From NCBI GenBank assembly GCA_024449915.1, contig JAMZAV010001046.1:496001-560000 (forward strand): 64,000 nucleotides of DNA, read 5' to 3'. The notes beneath the pieces are model-generated. The model saw only the letters and a program-made list of their open reading frames with translations, did no database searches and was not told where the DNA came from. Below, one piece after another: positions 24,531 to 36,567 of this stretch; the first letter of the stretch is position 1; each line of letters opens with the position of its first letter. Source of the DNA: Sweltsa coloradensis (lineage: Eukaryota > Arthropoda > Insecta > Plecoptera > Chloroperlidae). The translations under genes were made by a program, and so were the position numbers.

Positions 24531-24736
24531 CTAATATAAGCGTTGTAAAAAAATATATATGTTAAGAATTTTACCATATAAATTGCTTCCTTGCATTTTT
24601 TTCTTCCAAATATATTATATTACTATTAATTTAAACTATAACTTTGCCAACATATTGTGATTATTGATGCATTTAATATGTCTTGTAACTGCCTACACAC
24701 GAGCAGTGTGCTTATTTGGGCTTCTCTCAATGCTCT

Positions 24737-25104
24737 CTCGTCTGGGCCCGGGGTAAAATTGGCCCAGAGCATGGCTCTGCTAATCGTAAAAGGCGATTCA
24801 AGAGAAAAAGTCCACCTCGCAAACATCAGCTAGAAAGAGCGGAGTATCTTACTCCCCAAAACTAGAGGCGAGCTCTGGCAATCGTCGTCGGGGACCTTGT
24901 CCCCTTCCCTTGACGACCCCCCGGCGACTATGACAATGACACAACGAACGATGACAAAGACAATGACGACCGCGACGTGAGAAACCCCCCTTCACCCCCT
25001 TACCCGTGGCTGGTTCTGACCAGCATGGGCCCCTCCCCCCCTTAGGCTAGAGTGGTGCATTATGACCTAACGGTTGACGCGTCCTTAATCCAAATAAACC
25101 AAAA
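24737..25104 (+). mobile_element. SINE-like retroposon, copy 2 (368 bp) with target duplication
   Basis: Same family and orientation as 21951-22319. It starts CTCGTCTGGGCCCGGGG, shares the GCTAATCGTAAAAGGCGATT block, and ends CAAATAAACCAAAA. Flanking duplications are CTCTCAATGCTCT (24724-24736) and CTCTCAATGATGCTCT (25105-25120), differing by a two-base insertion. Confidence 0.85.
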
Positions 25105-25120
25105 CTCTCAATGATGCTCT

Positions 25121-26732
25121 TCTTTTGTGTAAAAATCTATTAATCATGTAACTTTAATTTTGTAAACTAAAATATGTAGGACTATCATGTATCTCTTTTT
25201 TTTCTTGAGAATAAGCATTTTTCTGAACTGACCTGACCTGAAATATCAAATTTTCTATAAAATTGGCTCCCAAGAACAAAAAGGTTACCGACCCTTGATC
25301 TAGACCTACCAGTAATTGCCAAATTGGTTATGAAGCTATAATATGCCGATTCGGAGTATTTTATTATGCTTACCAACTTCTGCTCAGTTCTTTACAGTGT
25401 ACATATTTCTCATTTCAGATTTGTGGAATGCCCATAACTGAAGTAAGATTTCAAATAAGGGATCAACAACCAGTATGCAGCAAATGCAGTAGCCAGTAGA
25501 TAAACTATGAAAATCTACGATCAAGTTGCCATTCTCTGGACTATTCCCTATATGTAAATAGAATAACAAATTAGCAGATAGCCAAATATAGTAAATAATT
25601 GAGAAGATATTACTTTTTTATTTTCTAAGCGATGGGCTAATAGTTAATTAAATCTTGGTATTACCATGAACTTAAATCTTTCTTCCAAAGGATGTGGTAG
25701 GCTGTGATCACGATAATGTATTTCCGGTTTACAATTACAAGCGGCCATTTTCGTAAAACTGTCATTCTTGTTGATTGATCAAAGTACAAGGTAAGCAATA
25801 TAATTAATAGTAATGAAAATATATTAATTTATTTTTACAATAGGAAGTAGACCTAATATAAGGTGTAGGGAATGCACTAGGCTTACGCGCAGGCCCAAGG
25901 CACAGGCTGGGGCAAGGTCTGATCATGGACTGATGGGCCTATTGAAACAGTAGATTGTATTGCTTGGTTTAGCACTGACTGAACACATGGCTTATAGGCT
26001 ATTAGGACTCTAGACTACTTTATGATAATGACGTAAACATTAATTCTAACATACCATAATGATCTCTTGAAGCTGGAAATGGGTCAGGAAATGCCTAAGT
26101 AGGATCTCAATCTCGAAATGTCTCGAGAATATAAAGCCTATATAATTGGATTGACATCCTCTAACTTCTTGAAGGCATTGTTTAAGTTTCAAGCAAGTAT
26201 ATTCAGAGTGTTTATGGAAAGAAGGTATGCGTAAAAAATTCCATCTGAAGGTAGTGCGGCTATAACGGAGCTTTCTTTCAACACCGCGTGAAATAGTTGT
26301 GACGTCAGTGTACGGCTACGGTCCTTGGTACTGCTACCTGATACTGTGCTATTCAGTATAAGTCGGACCGCGGACGACTTATCCACTTCTGTGTAACGTT
26401 TTATTTAATATTGACAAGTTCATACGATTGTGACCAGTGCAGAACATCTTTAATTTATTTGATTTAGGTTGAGACTTAATAGTTTGTTTATTTAATTTGC
26501 AAAAGCGATTTAAAAAAACATTAATTCGATTTTCCCGATCTACCCTCTAAACTCGCCAATCTATTCACTTTAGCTGTTTGTTGTTGGTTTATTTCTGTTT
26601 TAACGGCTACTGTATATTTAGTCTAGAAACTATACGGCACAATTCCAACCATTAGGCATAAACAAAAATTGTAATTGACGCGCAAGCCTATATAGAAGCA
26701 CGAAATTACCATAACATGACATATATAATATA
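25121..26732. other. Non-repetitive AT-rich sequence, no gene recognised
   Basis: Open frames on both strands are short and carry no motif I recognise. It lies downstream (on the minus strand) of the last moonraker-like exon found, so it may be gene-flanking sequence or an intron. Nothing else is supported. Confidence 0.4.
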
Positions 26733-27327
26733 CTAGGAAAACACTGGATGAGCGTAATTTTTTTAAAACGAAAAAAGCGTAAAATTGAGATTTTTTTAAT
26801 AGATAATTTTTCGATTACGCTCAAATTTTACACGAATATATTTATTCATAAAATTAAAGTTTTGTGAAAAAATCATTACAATCGGATAAAGCATGAAGGT
26901 TTTATTCGTCGAAGAAATGTTAAAAATTTTAAAAATCGTAAAATTGCGATTTTCATAAGAAATAATTTTTTGATTGCGCTCAAATTTCACACGAATATAT
27001 GAATTCATAAAATTAAGGTTCTGTGAAAAAATCATTACAATCGGATAAATCATGTAGATGTTATAAGTCAAAGAATTTTTTTAAAAATAATAAAAAATCG
27101 TAAAATTGCGATTTTCATGAGAAATAATTTTTTGATCGATTTTCCCCCCCGTGCAGTTCTTCGTTCAGAGATTTCATAGACCTCCATAAAATTTAATCGC
27201 AATCGGAGTGTTGGTTTAGCCAGAATCGTGTTCACAGACACACACAAAAAAAAAAAAAAAACATTCTGGATTTTTTTCTCCAGTGTAGTGAAATGGAATC
27301 TTCGCTTCGCTCGCTACGCTCATCCAA
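26733..27327 (+). mobile_element. CTAGGAA-family element, copy 2
   Basis: Starts CTAGGAAAACACTGGATGAG and ends CGCTCGCTACGCTCATCCAA, so the inner ends TGGATGAGCGTA and TACGCTCATCCA are inverted repeats. The body holds about two to three ~150-160 bp minisatellite units (CGTAAAATTGCGATTTTCAT, CACACGAATATA, AATCATTACAATCGGATAAA). The 3' module is a GTTTAGCCAGAATCGTGTTC segment, an A-run and TGGATTTTTTTCTCCAGTG. Confidence 0.8.
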
Positions 27328-28594
27328 ATAATGAAACCTTTAGGTGGACTCAAATAGAACTGTCAAAAGAAATTTTTTATGCCAAGACGTGTTCAACTTG
27401 AACTGCAAACACGAACTGACTTACTGACTGGTTATTCACAGCGAAAAATATGCAAATACTTGAATATCTAGGTCTAACTGCAATACCCAGAGATGGGCAA
27501 AATACGAAAAGAATTGTACTTGAAATACAAATACAAAATAGTACTTCAATACTCAGTGTTTCCAAATACAAGATACAAATAGTATGACAAATTTGTATTT
27601 GAAAATACTCAAAAGATACAAAATACATTGCAAAAATCATCATTGGTAGGCTAAATCAGTGAGTCATAAAACGTACAATTTAACATAATTCATTTTATTT
27701 TATTTAGCTATGCAGACACCAATTTAAAACTGTTTAATTGTTGGTATGTTTTGTACATTGTTAATAACGTGTGTAGGGCAGATTAGACTGCCTTTTACTT
27801 AAAAAAAAAAACTCTTATAAGTGATAGTTAAATCGCGTAATTTTCAACATTTGGGGATTATATATAGTGGATGTTATTTATCAAGTCATAACTAGGCCAA
27901 AATGTTTTTGAATCGAACTTGTACCTCAATTTTAAGAGGGATTGAAGAACAAATAACATAACTATTTGATATGATTTAATTCGAATATTTCCATTAAAAT
28001 TAACGTAAACACTTCGCAAAAAAAATGAAAATGCTTAGAAAAATTTAAATAAGACAATGAATTTGTTAAAATTGAGAAAAAACTTATCAACCCCGCTTTT
28101 AGTTTCGAGATGGTATTTATCTTTTGCACAATGGGAGCACCTGAGGTATCATACCTGAGGATTATAGAAAGGTTGGTCGGGCGACCAAGTTGATTGTGTG
28201 CTCCAGTTGACAGAGTGGTTAGGGGGGGGGGACTTCAGACTGATTCTTCAAGACAACCAATAGAATCATGGTATTCGAATCACCCGCCGACAAATGAATG
28301 GAGAGCGCATGCACAAAACAACGCTATCTTTCACAGAAGTCTATTTAGTTTCTTCTTTAGAACCTAGATCGCAGCCTCACGTAAATGTCACAGTCCGCAG
28401 CGCTCGAGTGAAGAAATTTGGTACTACATGGCTGGATTTCCCACCTTAAGAGGATATAAGACATGCGTTTACAGCAAATTCCTGATTACTCGGCCAACTG
28501 ACACCACAGTTGTTTACAATAGTTGTCAAACATAGGGCTCTACCACTTCTACCCAAAAATTTACCACATTCGAGCATTGATCCTGGCTGATAAA
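27328..28594. other. AT-rich sequence with a hAT-like end and a possible tRNA-like head
   Basis: CAGAGATGGGCAAAATAC at 27488 followed by alternating AAATACAAATAC sequence resembles the terminus of common hAT elements, but no second end was found. Around 28195-28300 a stretch with CAGTTGACAGAGTGGTTAGG and GTATTCGAATCAC could be the A and B boxes of a tRNA-derived SINE. Both are weak calls. The rest shows nothing recognisable. Confidence 0.35.
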
Positions 28595-30303
28595 AATCAT
28601 CATCATTCATCATTATCCATTATCCATTCCTGCTTCTGGCAGGGTCAGCTTGGGTTTAGCAACAACATTTTTCCACTTCTTTCTATCCTCCCTCAATCGT
28701 ATCTCTTCCACATCTTCCCAGCTTTCTCCTCTTGCCTCCAAGTCTCCTGCTATGATGTCCTTCCATCTCTTTCTTGATCTACCCTGTCTTCTTCTTCCTT
28801 ATTCAATCCTTCTTTCATACATTTTCTTGGGTATCCTATTTTCCCCCATTTGTTTCATATGTCCATACCATCTCAACCTTGTCCTTCCTATTCCGTCACT
28901 TGACTTTTCTACACCTAGCATTTCTCTAATGTCCGTGTTTCTTATTCTATCTCTTCTCGTCTTGCCCACTGTGCTTCTCAGGAATCTCATCTCTGCCGCC
29001 TGTATATGACCCTCCTCTCGATCTCCCATTGTCCAGGTTTCTGCTGCATATATGTAAGGATCGGTATGAAATAAGTTTTATATAGTGTCATCTTACACTG
29101 AATGGGTATTTCCCTATCCCACACTAGGCCTTTCACACACTGGTAAAAGAAACTGGCCTTTTTTATTCTGATGTTAATCTCCTTTTTAATCTTTCCACTT
29201 TCCATTACTTCACTTTCTAGATAACTAAAACTATCCACCACTTTCAGGGTTTCTCCTCCAATGTTTATCTGTGCTTGATAATTCCCTGTGTCCCCTTCTC
29301 CTGGCATAGTTACAACCTCACTCTTTATAATGCTTATTTTCATACCTGCTAATTCTATGTTTCTATTCCACAAGTCTATATATCTTTGGAGTACCTCCTC
29401 ATGCTCGGACCATGCCACCAAGTCATCGGCAAACAAAATAACCTCTACATCTTCCATTGCCTCCATCTTTACCTTGTTGTGGATGTCATCCATCACGATT
29501 ATGAATAACAGAGGTGACAACACACTTCCCTGCCATAGCCCTGTTGTTATTTGGAACCACCCTGACAATCCAAATTGTGTTTTCACACAGCTTTCACAAA
29601 CTTCATACATACTTTTTACACTGTCTATCAGTCCATTACCCACTCCTTTTCTTTCCAGACTCCCATACCACTTTCCTTGGTACACTATCATACGCTTTTA
29701 CTATGTCTAAGAAGACCATACTCATTCTTCTTCCAAGCTCCCAACTCTTTTCCATGGCCTGTCTAAGTACGAATATAGGATCTATTGTGGATCTTCCCCA
29801 TCTAAATCCGTATTGTTCCTCATTCAACATATGATCAACCTCTCCTCTTATTCTTCTGTCAACAATCCTTTCATAAATCTTTGCTGTGTGGCATAGTAAA
29901 GTGATCCCCCTGTAATAACTACATTTTTTTCGATCACCTTTCTTATATATCGGCACTATAACTCTTTTTCTCCAGTCATCCGGTAACTTTTTTTCTTTCC
30001 ACACAACTCGAATAACTCTATACAGTCACTGCATGGTAACTGGTCCGCCTGCCTTTATCATCTCTGCCACCAGTTCATCAACTCCTGCTGCTTTTCCATT
30101 CTTCATTCTTTTCAGTGCCATCTCCACTTCTTGCCAGGTTGGACCATTCACTTCCACATCTTCCCTCCTAACTTCCAATTCTTCATCCCTGTCCTCTACG
30201 TCTTCTGCTCCAGCATTAAACAATTGGTTGAAGTACTCTTTCCATTTTTCCTTTATCTCATCTGCATTAGTAATGAGTCTCTCAGAGTCATCCGTAAATA
30301 AAT
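28595..30303 (-). mobile_element. RTE-like LINE C, RT to 3' end, frameshifted
   Basis: Read from 30303 down: WQEVEMALKRMKNGKAAGVD (about 30110), DDWRKRVIVPIYKKGDRKK and YYRGITLLCHTAKIYERI (29880-29980), DIVKAYDSVPRKVVWE (about 29680), GLWQGSVLSPLLFIIVMDD (about 29510), FADDLVAW (about 29420, catalytic Asp pair), GETLKVVDSFSYL and ASFFYQCVKGLVWDREIPIQ (about 29120), then GRTRLRWYGHMKQMGENRIP. The tail ends in ATGATG-type repeats at 28595-28625. The endonuclease and 5' part are missing. The frame is broken at least three times; the conserved GLRQG Arg reads Trp. Confidence 0.88.
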
Positions 30304-30731
30304 AAAATATTGAAAATCTACGACTGTAGGGCTGTCCATGTACATATGCTTTATTGACAACATGTTAAGTTTCAGATACGTTGGATTCTTACTGGACAAG
30401 CGAACAGCCATGTGCCAACTGCCAAATGTGTCCTATTCCCTCTTAAATGTTTAAAGTTCCTTAGGCTTTAGCAGAAAAATTATGGCACATCTTTACAAAT
30501 AAAAAATTAGCAGAGTGCTACACTTAAAGTCTCTCCATCAAAACTTAACAAAATGAAATCAACTCTGGCTGGGCACATAAAGACCGATCCCAAGTCTTAA
30601 GTCAATGTCAGAGGCCTACAACTACAACAAGACATTTTTACCTTTCTCCTTAGTTCTAGGCCACGTCACAAGATTTCTTATCTAGCCCCTGCTTTTGGCT
30701 CTAATTAGTCACAAAATTGTTACTAACTTAC
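30304..30731. other. Intron-like sequence, nothing recognised
   Basis: Lies between LINE C and the splice donor of the exon at 30732-30920. Downstream exons of the gene may lie further left but I could not identify any. Confidence 0.4.
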
Positions 30732-30920
30732 CTGATTAATGACTCCTTCTTTTGCTTTAATCCTATTGTTACAAATTGGAAGTTGGTTTGCTTCAAGATG
30801 ATTCGACATTTCTTTCTGACTAAACAGTTCCACCATGGTATGGATGTTGTCACTGTCATCAAACTTCCCAGTCAGTTCTATGTTGTCGTCATGACTAGGT
30901 CTGATGGGAGTTTGTTTGGG
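30732..30920 (-). CDS. Moonraker-like gene, internal exon e (63 codons)
   Basis: On the minus strand a pyrimidine-containing acceptor (CCATGTATTTTACAG) precedes the exon, and the donor GTAAGT follows. The exon is 189 bp and phase 0 at both ends. It encodes a hydrophilic stretch with DDNIELTGKFDDSDN and TMVELFSQKEMSNHLEANQL. I recognise no domain in this exon by itself. Its assignment to the moonraker-like gene rests on strand, order and matching phases with the exon at 36568-36930. Another gene is possible. Confidence 0.65.
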
Positions 30921-31396
30921 CTGTAAAATACATGGGAAAAGTTAAATAGTAACTATAGTTAAGATCTAGCATGGCAAGATTAATAATGTGGAACCTATCA
31001 GCTATATTAGTTCATAATATGCAGATAGGACAGCCTACAGTAGCTAATGTGATAAGTAGTGAAAAACGTTCATCAGCCACTCCACCTGAGTTTTACTTGG
31101 TCACAGCGTAGAATTTCACACTACATATAATTGTGAGTGTTCTGTAACCTTGAGGACATGATCTTTAACTCCTCAAAACACAGACACACATTTCCATAAC
31201 TGATTTGGTATAATGGTTTAAACCAAAAGCTAGGCTAAGCAGTCAAACTGTACAAAAGCTATTTTATAACACGGCAAACACATTTACTTTTATCTTGTGA
31301 CATTGACTTTCATATTATTTTGAAAACATTTTTATGCTTTAAGTTGAAGTGTGGGGTTCAGTTGAACACTGCGGTAGCCTATCTTCAAAGAAGTTT
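30921..31396. other. Intron-like sequence, nothing recognised
   Basis: AT-rich, no motif seen apart from the acceptor region next to 30920. Confidence 0.35.
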
Positions 31397-31419
31397 GAAA
31401 ACTATTTTCATTCAGTACT

Positions 31420-31662
31420 ACCAACAGTGTTGGCTCAAGCGTTAAGCGCATGACTCTAATTCGGGAGGAGCCGGTTTCAAATCCTGTCGAGACCGGCAAT
31501 CCTAACTGAAGGTTTTTTCCGAGGTTTTCCTCAGTCATTAATGTGAATGCAAGGGATCGAGTCTTCTTTAACAGCCCTCGGACATCCCTTCACAATTGTC
31601 TTATCCGCAACATACCTAGTTAGACATAGGGGCTTGAATTGCACCCTGGGCAGGCTTCCTAT
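31420..31662 (+). mobile_element. tRNA-derived SINE with ~22-bp target duplication
   Basis: The head has an A-box-like TGGCTCAAGCGTTAAGCGC and a B-box-like GGTTTCAAATCC, spaced as in a tRNA. It is followed by a CTGAAGGTTTTTTCCGAGG body of a type common in insect SINEs. Flanking repeats GAAAACTATTTTCATTCAGT (from 31397) and GAAAAATTATTTTATTCAGT (from 31663) are an aged target duplication. Confidence 0.8.
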
Positions 31663-32295
31663 GAAAAATTATTTTATTCAGTACTGTTACCTATTAATTA
31701 GTTAACATAAAAACCATTTGCAAAACTAAATTGCAATTTTTATATGATAATTCCAGCCCTCAAACAAAATGGGACAATATGGTACCTAGTTATGAATCTT
31801 TTTCAGATTTTGGATTTAAACGTAGCTAATTATTTATTTGTTCCACAACACATTCATTTGTGTCACAAGAATGGCAGAAAAGGCATAGTTCCAATTAATC
31901 ACACTTGGTGACTGCCAACCTTGTAACAATATGTATATATATATTTAAAACGATAGAAAATACCAACAACATTATAACATAACATTCATTAGCAAAACTA
32001 TCAAACATTGGAAATAAGGCTAAGAAGATTACACTTGACTTTGAGTGAATTATATAATATATATGCATCAGTGAAAAGTTCCCCAAATTAATTTTGTTAT
32101 GTTAAAACATGTGTGCTTAAGGCAATAATAATATAAATTTAAAAGTGTCATGTGAGTGAATCTTCCTTAACTCAAAAGGAAGAGCATTCCATTCACTACA
32201 AGTCCTGTAGACTGTAGTAGCAGCCCTGTTGGTAAGTTGTTGTTCTTGCAAATGAAAGCTTGAGAATTAAGCCTCTATAGTCTATACCATCAGAA
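31663..32295. other. Intron-like sequence, nothing recognised
   Basis: No motif recognised. Contains a short (TA)n near 31930 and 32050. Confidence 0.35.
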
Positions 32296-33083
32296 TACAA
32301 AAGGCCAGTAACTTCTACCAGTGTGTGAAACGCCTGGTGTGGGATAGGGAAATACCTATTCAGTGTTAGATGACACTACATAAAACCTGTTTCATACCGA
32401 TCCTTAGGTACGCAGCAGAAAACTGGACAATGGGAGATCGAGAGGAGAGTCAGATGCAGGCAGACATTAGAGAAATGCTGGGTGTAGAGAAGTTAAGAGG
32501 ATGGGATAGTCGCGAAATTAAAACCACGCGAAATTACAGTTTTTTCGTGATATCTCGAGAACGATGCAAAATATCTAAAATCTGATTCTAGACCGAATTG
32601 TGGTTTTGTTAGAACAATATAATGCAAGAAAAAATATTGTAATGTGATGGTAATTAAGTTTTTTATTAGAAATTTTATTAATTAAATTTATATCTTAAAT
32701 ACAAACCGCACTGATTATTATATTTGAATATTTTTTCTCGCATTATATTGTTCTAACAAAACCACAATTCGGTCTAGAATCAGTTTTTAGATATTTTGCA
32801 TCGTTCTCGAGATATCACGAAAAAACTGTAATTTTGCGTGGTTTTAATTTTGCGACTATCCCATCCTCTTAAGGAAGGACACTGTTGAGATGGAATGGAC
32901 ATAAGAAAAGAATGGGGGAAAATCGGATGCCCAAGAAAATGTATGACAGAAGGTTTGAAGAAGGAAGAAGGCCAAGGAGGAGATGGAAGGTTACCATAGC
33001 AGGAGACTTGGAGGCAAGAGGTTGCTAAAACCAAGCTGACCCTACCAGAAGCAGGAATTGGCGATGGATAATGATGATGATGA
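32296..33083 (+). mobile_element. RTE-like LINE D, 3' fragment interrupted by a MITE
   Basis: Plus-strand copy of the same family as LINE C. It begins with a FYQCVKRLVWDREIP-like segment, continues through a TMGDREES..QADIREMLGVEKL segment (about 32425-32492), is cut by the MITE at 32497-32869, and resumes with a basic C-terminal stretch and the 3' end GCAGGAATTGGCGATGGATA followed by ATGATGATGATGA (about 33068-33083). It is 5' truncated. Confidence 0.85.
32497..32869. mobile_element. MITE (373 bp) with ~145-bp TIRs and TTAA target duplication
   Basis: Starts GAGGATGGGATAGTCGC and ends GCGACTATCCCATCCTC, with near-perfect inverted arms of about 145 bp (including TCTCGAGAACGATGCAAAAT and TTGTTCTAACAAAACCACAA on the right). 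TTAA lies at 32493-32496 and 32870-32873. TTAA duplication points to piggyBac or Kolobok-type mobilisation, but the termini do not start with CCC. It carries no ORF and is inserted in LINE D. Confidence 0.88.
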
Positions 33084-33277
33084 CTCGATACCTAGTTCTG
33101 CTATACAACTAGGCCCTACAGACTTGCAATCTTGCATACGGAAAGCCATCCATACCTTCAAATAAGTAAAATCTTTGGTTGAGGTAAGCACCAGTAGGAC
33201 ACGTCGTGTGGCTGTTTTTGTTGTATGATATGATGGAAAACTGGTTTGATATGTGGATACTTAATTTTTGAAGCAAA

Positions 33278-34087
33278 CAGGGTTCCCAGTCACAGTAACA
33301 GAAAAAATGGGACAATTTGTCAAAATATATGGGACAATTTAGAGCCATATAAATGGGAATTATGGGACAAAATTTGGTATTTTTCAATACGATGGTAATA
33401 AATAATATAAGGATAAGCACATTATTAACCTTTCAAATTTAGTTTATTATTAAACTTCAGCAATTTTATCAGACTATTACAGAGAAAACACAAATATCGG
33501 CCTACACAGCCTCTGTTTTAAGTACACATTTTAATAAATGCAAAGAGTACTGTAGAATTGCAGTCATTTAGAACATAATTCACTACATACAGTACACTAG
33601 TCTAATGCCAGATATGGCACACTGTCTCATTTTTTATTAAATAGTTCCAAATCACGTTGCACCTTTGATAACTCTTTGGTACGGTATCTTCAGAAATACA
33701 TCTCTCAGCTGTAGCCAAAATACCTTGGGCAGCACAGACTTCATTTTTATCCATGGTGGATCCTCTTGTAGCCTTTGTAAGTCGACTATTGCCCTCCGAC
33801 ATAAGTTTCTGACCACGGGCAATTGTTTTTTGTACTTCCTTCCGACAACACAAAATATTCGGCGGGAAATTCAAATAATTTGGAGCTTTGATAGGCCTAA
33901 ATGGTGTAAAAGTCAAGACTAATGTTTGAAAAGTTATATATTAAAGAAAATGCTAATTTAAAAATAATTTGAGGCCATGATTGTCATTTTTATGGGACAA
34001 CCCCCAAAAATGGGAAATATGGGGCCACAAATGCACATGCTCCAAAAAATGGGAAATATGGGATTTATGGGACGCCTGGGAACCCTG
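33278..34087. mobile_element. DNA transposon (810 bp) with CAGGGTTCCCAG termini
   Basis: Terminal inverted repeats are CAGGGTTCCCAG and CTGGGAACCCTG. The sequence AGCAAA directly abuts both ends (33272-33277 and 34088-34093), a 6-bp target duplication. Subterminal regions carry several copies of ATGGGACAA and GGGAAATATGGG. A minus-strand open frame at 33602-33916 (105 residues; includes KEVQKTIARGQKLMSEGNSR) is not one I recognise and could be captured host or transposase-derived sequence. Confidence 0.75.
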
Positions 34088-34165
34088 AGCAAAGATAACC
34101 ATATTTTAACCCTTTCGGGTCGAATTTTTTGTTTATTATTTAGAAGGCGGTGGATCTGTTTACTG

Positions 34166-35630
34166 TAAAGTCGGTGTCAAGGGAAGGTTGCGCCGAGGCA
34201 GGTAAACTTCTCCGCCGCACTCTTCCCCCACCATGCGGCTCGGCTACTGGACAGGATGAACGACTATTGACATTCCACAGAGATGGCCGTCAAGATAATG
34301 GTAATTGGCTAGGCCTACATAAGAAATTTAAAAACTCGCAATTTCGTTGTTTTGTAACTTTTATCGAATTATTTGGATTATTGAAGAAAAACTAACATAC
34401 CCTCGATTTTGAATCACAAAAAAAACACCAGAAATTAAGCTATGTAAACACATGTAAATTAAACACATGTAATTTTTAGCTTTGGTGATAAGATTATGTT
34501 ATAATCTATGTCGAAATAGTGAGTGAGTGAGTGAGTGAGGAGTGAGTGAGTGAGTGAGTGAGTGAGTGGGAGTGAGTGAGTGAGTGAGTGAGTGGCAGAG
34601 TTGTGTTAAATGTTTGATAACAATGACGGTGACGATGAAGTGTTATTCAATGTAATATAACGTAATAAAACACTGATGGTGAATTAAAATGCATACAACA
34701 ATTTATCGAATTATTTGGAATATTGAAGAAAAACTAACATACACTCGTTTTGTTTTGTTTTGTTTTGTTTTGTTATTATTTTAATTCACAATTATGGAAT
34801 AAATTAATAATAGTTGTTCGATATCTTTTTAAATGTTATTCAATTTGAATCGCTTACAGATCTTTGAAAGTCCTGTAGATTATTATTATAAGATGATCGA
34901 TAGTTGTTTGCGAATGGTTTTTTCCATAAGTTATCTTTATTTTTATTTATTTTCAAGTATGCTACTGTATGTGGCGTATTTAATGGTGCACATTTAAATA
35001 ATGGTTGAATTTGCAGATGTTTAACATTGGCCCTGTGGTTAATATGAATCTTTGCTAGTCTACGATTTTATTTACTGACAAGGCACCTATTGTTTATATT
35101 GTTTATGGTATTAATGCCTTAATTATTTACAAAATTGTTGTATGCATTTTAATTCACCATCAGTGTTTTATTACGTTATATTACATTGAATAACACTTCA
35201 TCGTCACCGTCATTGTTATCAAACATTTAACACAACTCTGCCACTCATCTGTCACTCACTCACTCACTCATTCACTCACTCACTATTTCGACATAGATTA
35301 TTACATAATCTTATCACCAAAGCTAAAAACTACATGCGTTTAATTTACATGTGTTTACATAGCTTAATTTTTGGTGTTTTTTTGTGATTCAAAATCGAGG
35401 GTATGTTAGTTTTTCTTCAATAATCCAAATAATTCGATAAAAGTTACAAAACAACGAAATTGCGAGTTTTTAAATTTCTTATGTAGCCAATTACCATTAT
35501 CTTGACGGGCCATCTCTGTGGAATGTCAATAGTCGTTCATCCTGTCGAGTAGCCGAGCCGCATGGTGGGGGAAGAGCGCGGCGGAGAAGTTTACCTGCCT
35601 CGGCGCAACCTTCCCTTGACACCGACTTTA
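34166..35630. mobile_element. Foldback-type element (1.46 kb) with ~500-bp inverted arms
   Basis: Left arm begins TAAAGTCGGTGTCAAGGGAA and right arm ends TTCCCTTGACACCGACTTTA. Similarity continues inward for about 500 bp on each side, including a GAGT/CACT tetranucleotide array in both arms (34510-34595 and 35247-35285) and TGGTGAATTAAAATGCATAC / its complement near 34678 and 35145. The centre (about 34700-35120) is unpaired and contains a (GTTTT)n run at 34746-34780. TA may be the target duplication. No ORF is credible. Confidence 0.8.
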
Positions 35631-36020
35631 GAAAGTACATTAAAACACTTAAATAAGTGGGCAATATATAAAAATTTTCATCAAAAAAATTTTCAAAAAT
35701 AAATTCCAATTTTTTTAAAATCAATTTTTCAAAAAAATTCATGGGGGTGTAGTACAGGGTGTAAAACACCCTTGTCGGGTGACAGCCAACATACGACCGG
35801 AAAGGGTAAAACGTTTTATTTTCTATTTTAGAACTACGTATTATTATGTTGAATATTAAATATGAGATGAGGTTACCCATCTGACCCACCTGCCAAAGCT
35901 TTGCGCCTCACACTTTGAGAATACTCCAGAATCAATTATTTTCATCATCGATTGAATGTGAAACTAAAATTTGGAATTCAAAATAAATTAAGGTACATAT
36001 AGGGGTGTTCAAATACTAGT

Positions 36021-36311
36021 ATTATATTGGATATTGGATATAGCCTAACATCTCATATTAATGCACTTTGACTATTCGAGACATAGAGTGGTGATAGATG
36101 AGGATGAAGTATGAACAGAAGGGAAGAGGGGAAACCTGGTGCCGGTATGTAGTCTACTCCTTTCGAAAAGTACCAAGGGGACCAACGGCAAAAGTCCCAT
36201 CCGAAAGGACGGTGTAACCTTGACAGTCATATAGGTTCCTCGACGTCTGCTCGGCAGTCCGGGTTAGTGGAACGAAGCTGTTACACTAGCTCTCGGCTAA
36301 ACCGCTGGCTC
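36021..36311 (-). mobile_element. tRNA-headed SINE (291 bp), minus strand, 12-bp target duplication
   Basis: Flanked by TCAAATACTAGT at 36009-36020 and 36312-36323. On the minus strand it begins AGAGCCAGCGGTTTAGCCGA, plausible as a tRNA-like head. Its 3' part reads CTTCATCCTCATCTATCACC and AATATGAGATGTTAGGC. The same tail block recurs at 49880-49945 and 59005-59070 after a different head. Confidence 0.75.
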
Positions 36312-36567
36312 TCAAATACTAGTGATTTCAATGTTTGAATAGAATAGTAGTTCAAATTTTGAAATTTAAATACGAATATTGATGTTTTACTTGTGGAAAA
36401 GTAGGCCTACAACAAATAATAGCCAATAGAATTTGGAGTACAATTTACATCAAGAGCACAAAAACTTTGAATATGGAATTTGAAATTAATTGTTATGTGA
36501 CAATACCATTGAGGGTTGACTGAAAAAATGCAAAATAAATTAAATAATAATGCAAGTTAATTTATAC

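Noticed and set aside
34510..34595. CRISPR-like or other spaced repeat array
   Set aside because: It is a simple GAGT tetranucleotide run; nothing in the window has spacer structure and the DNA is eukaryotic.
36105..36311. Part of an rRNA gene, because of the structured GC-rich stretch
   Set aside because: It lies inside a 291-bp insert bounded by a 12-bp target duplication, and the right end has a tRNA-like head, so SINE is the better call.
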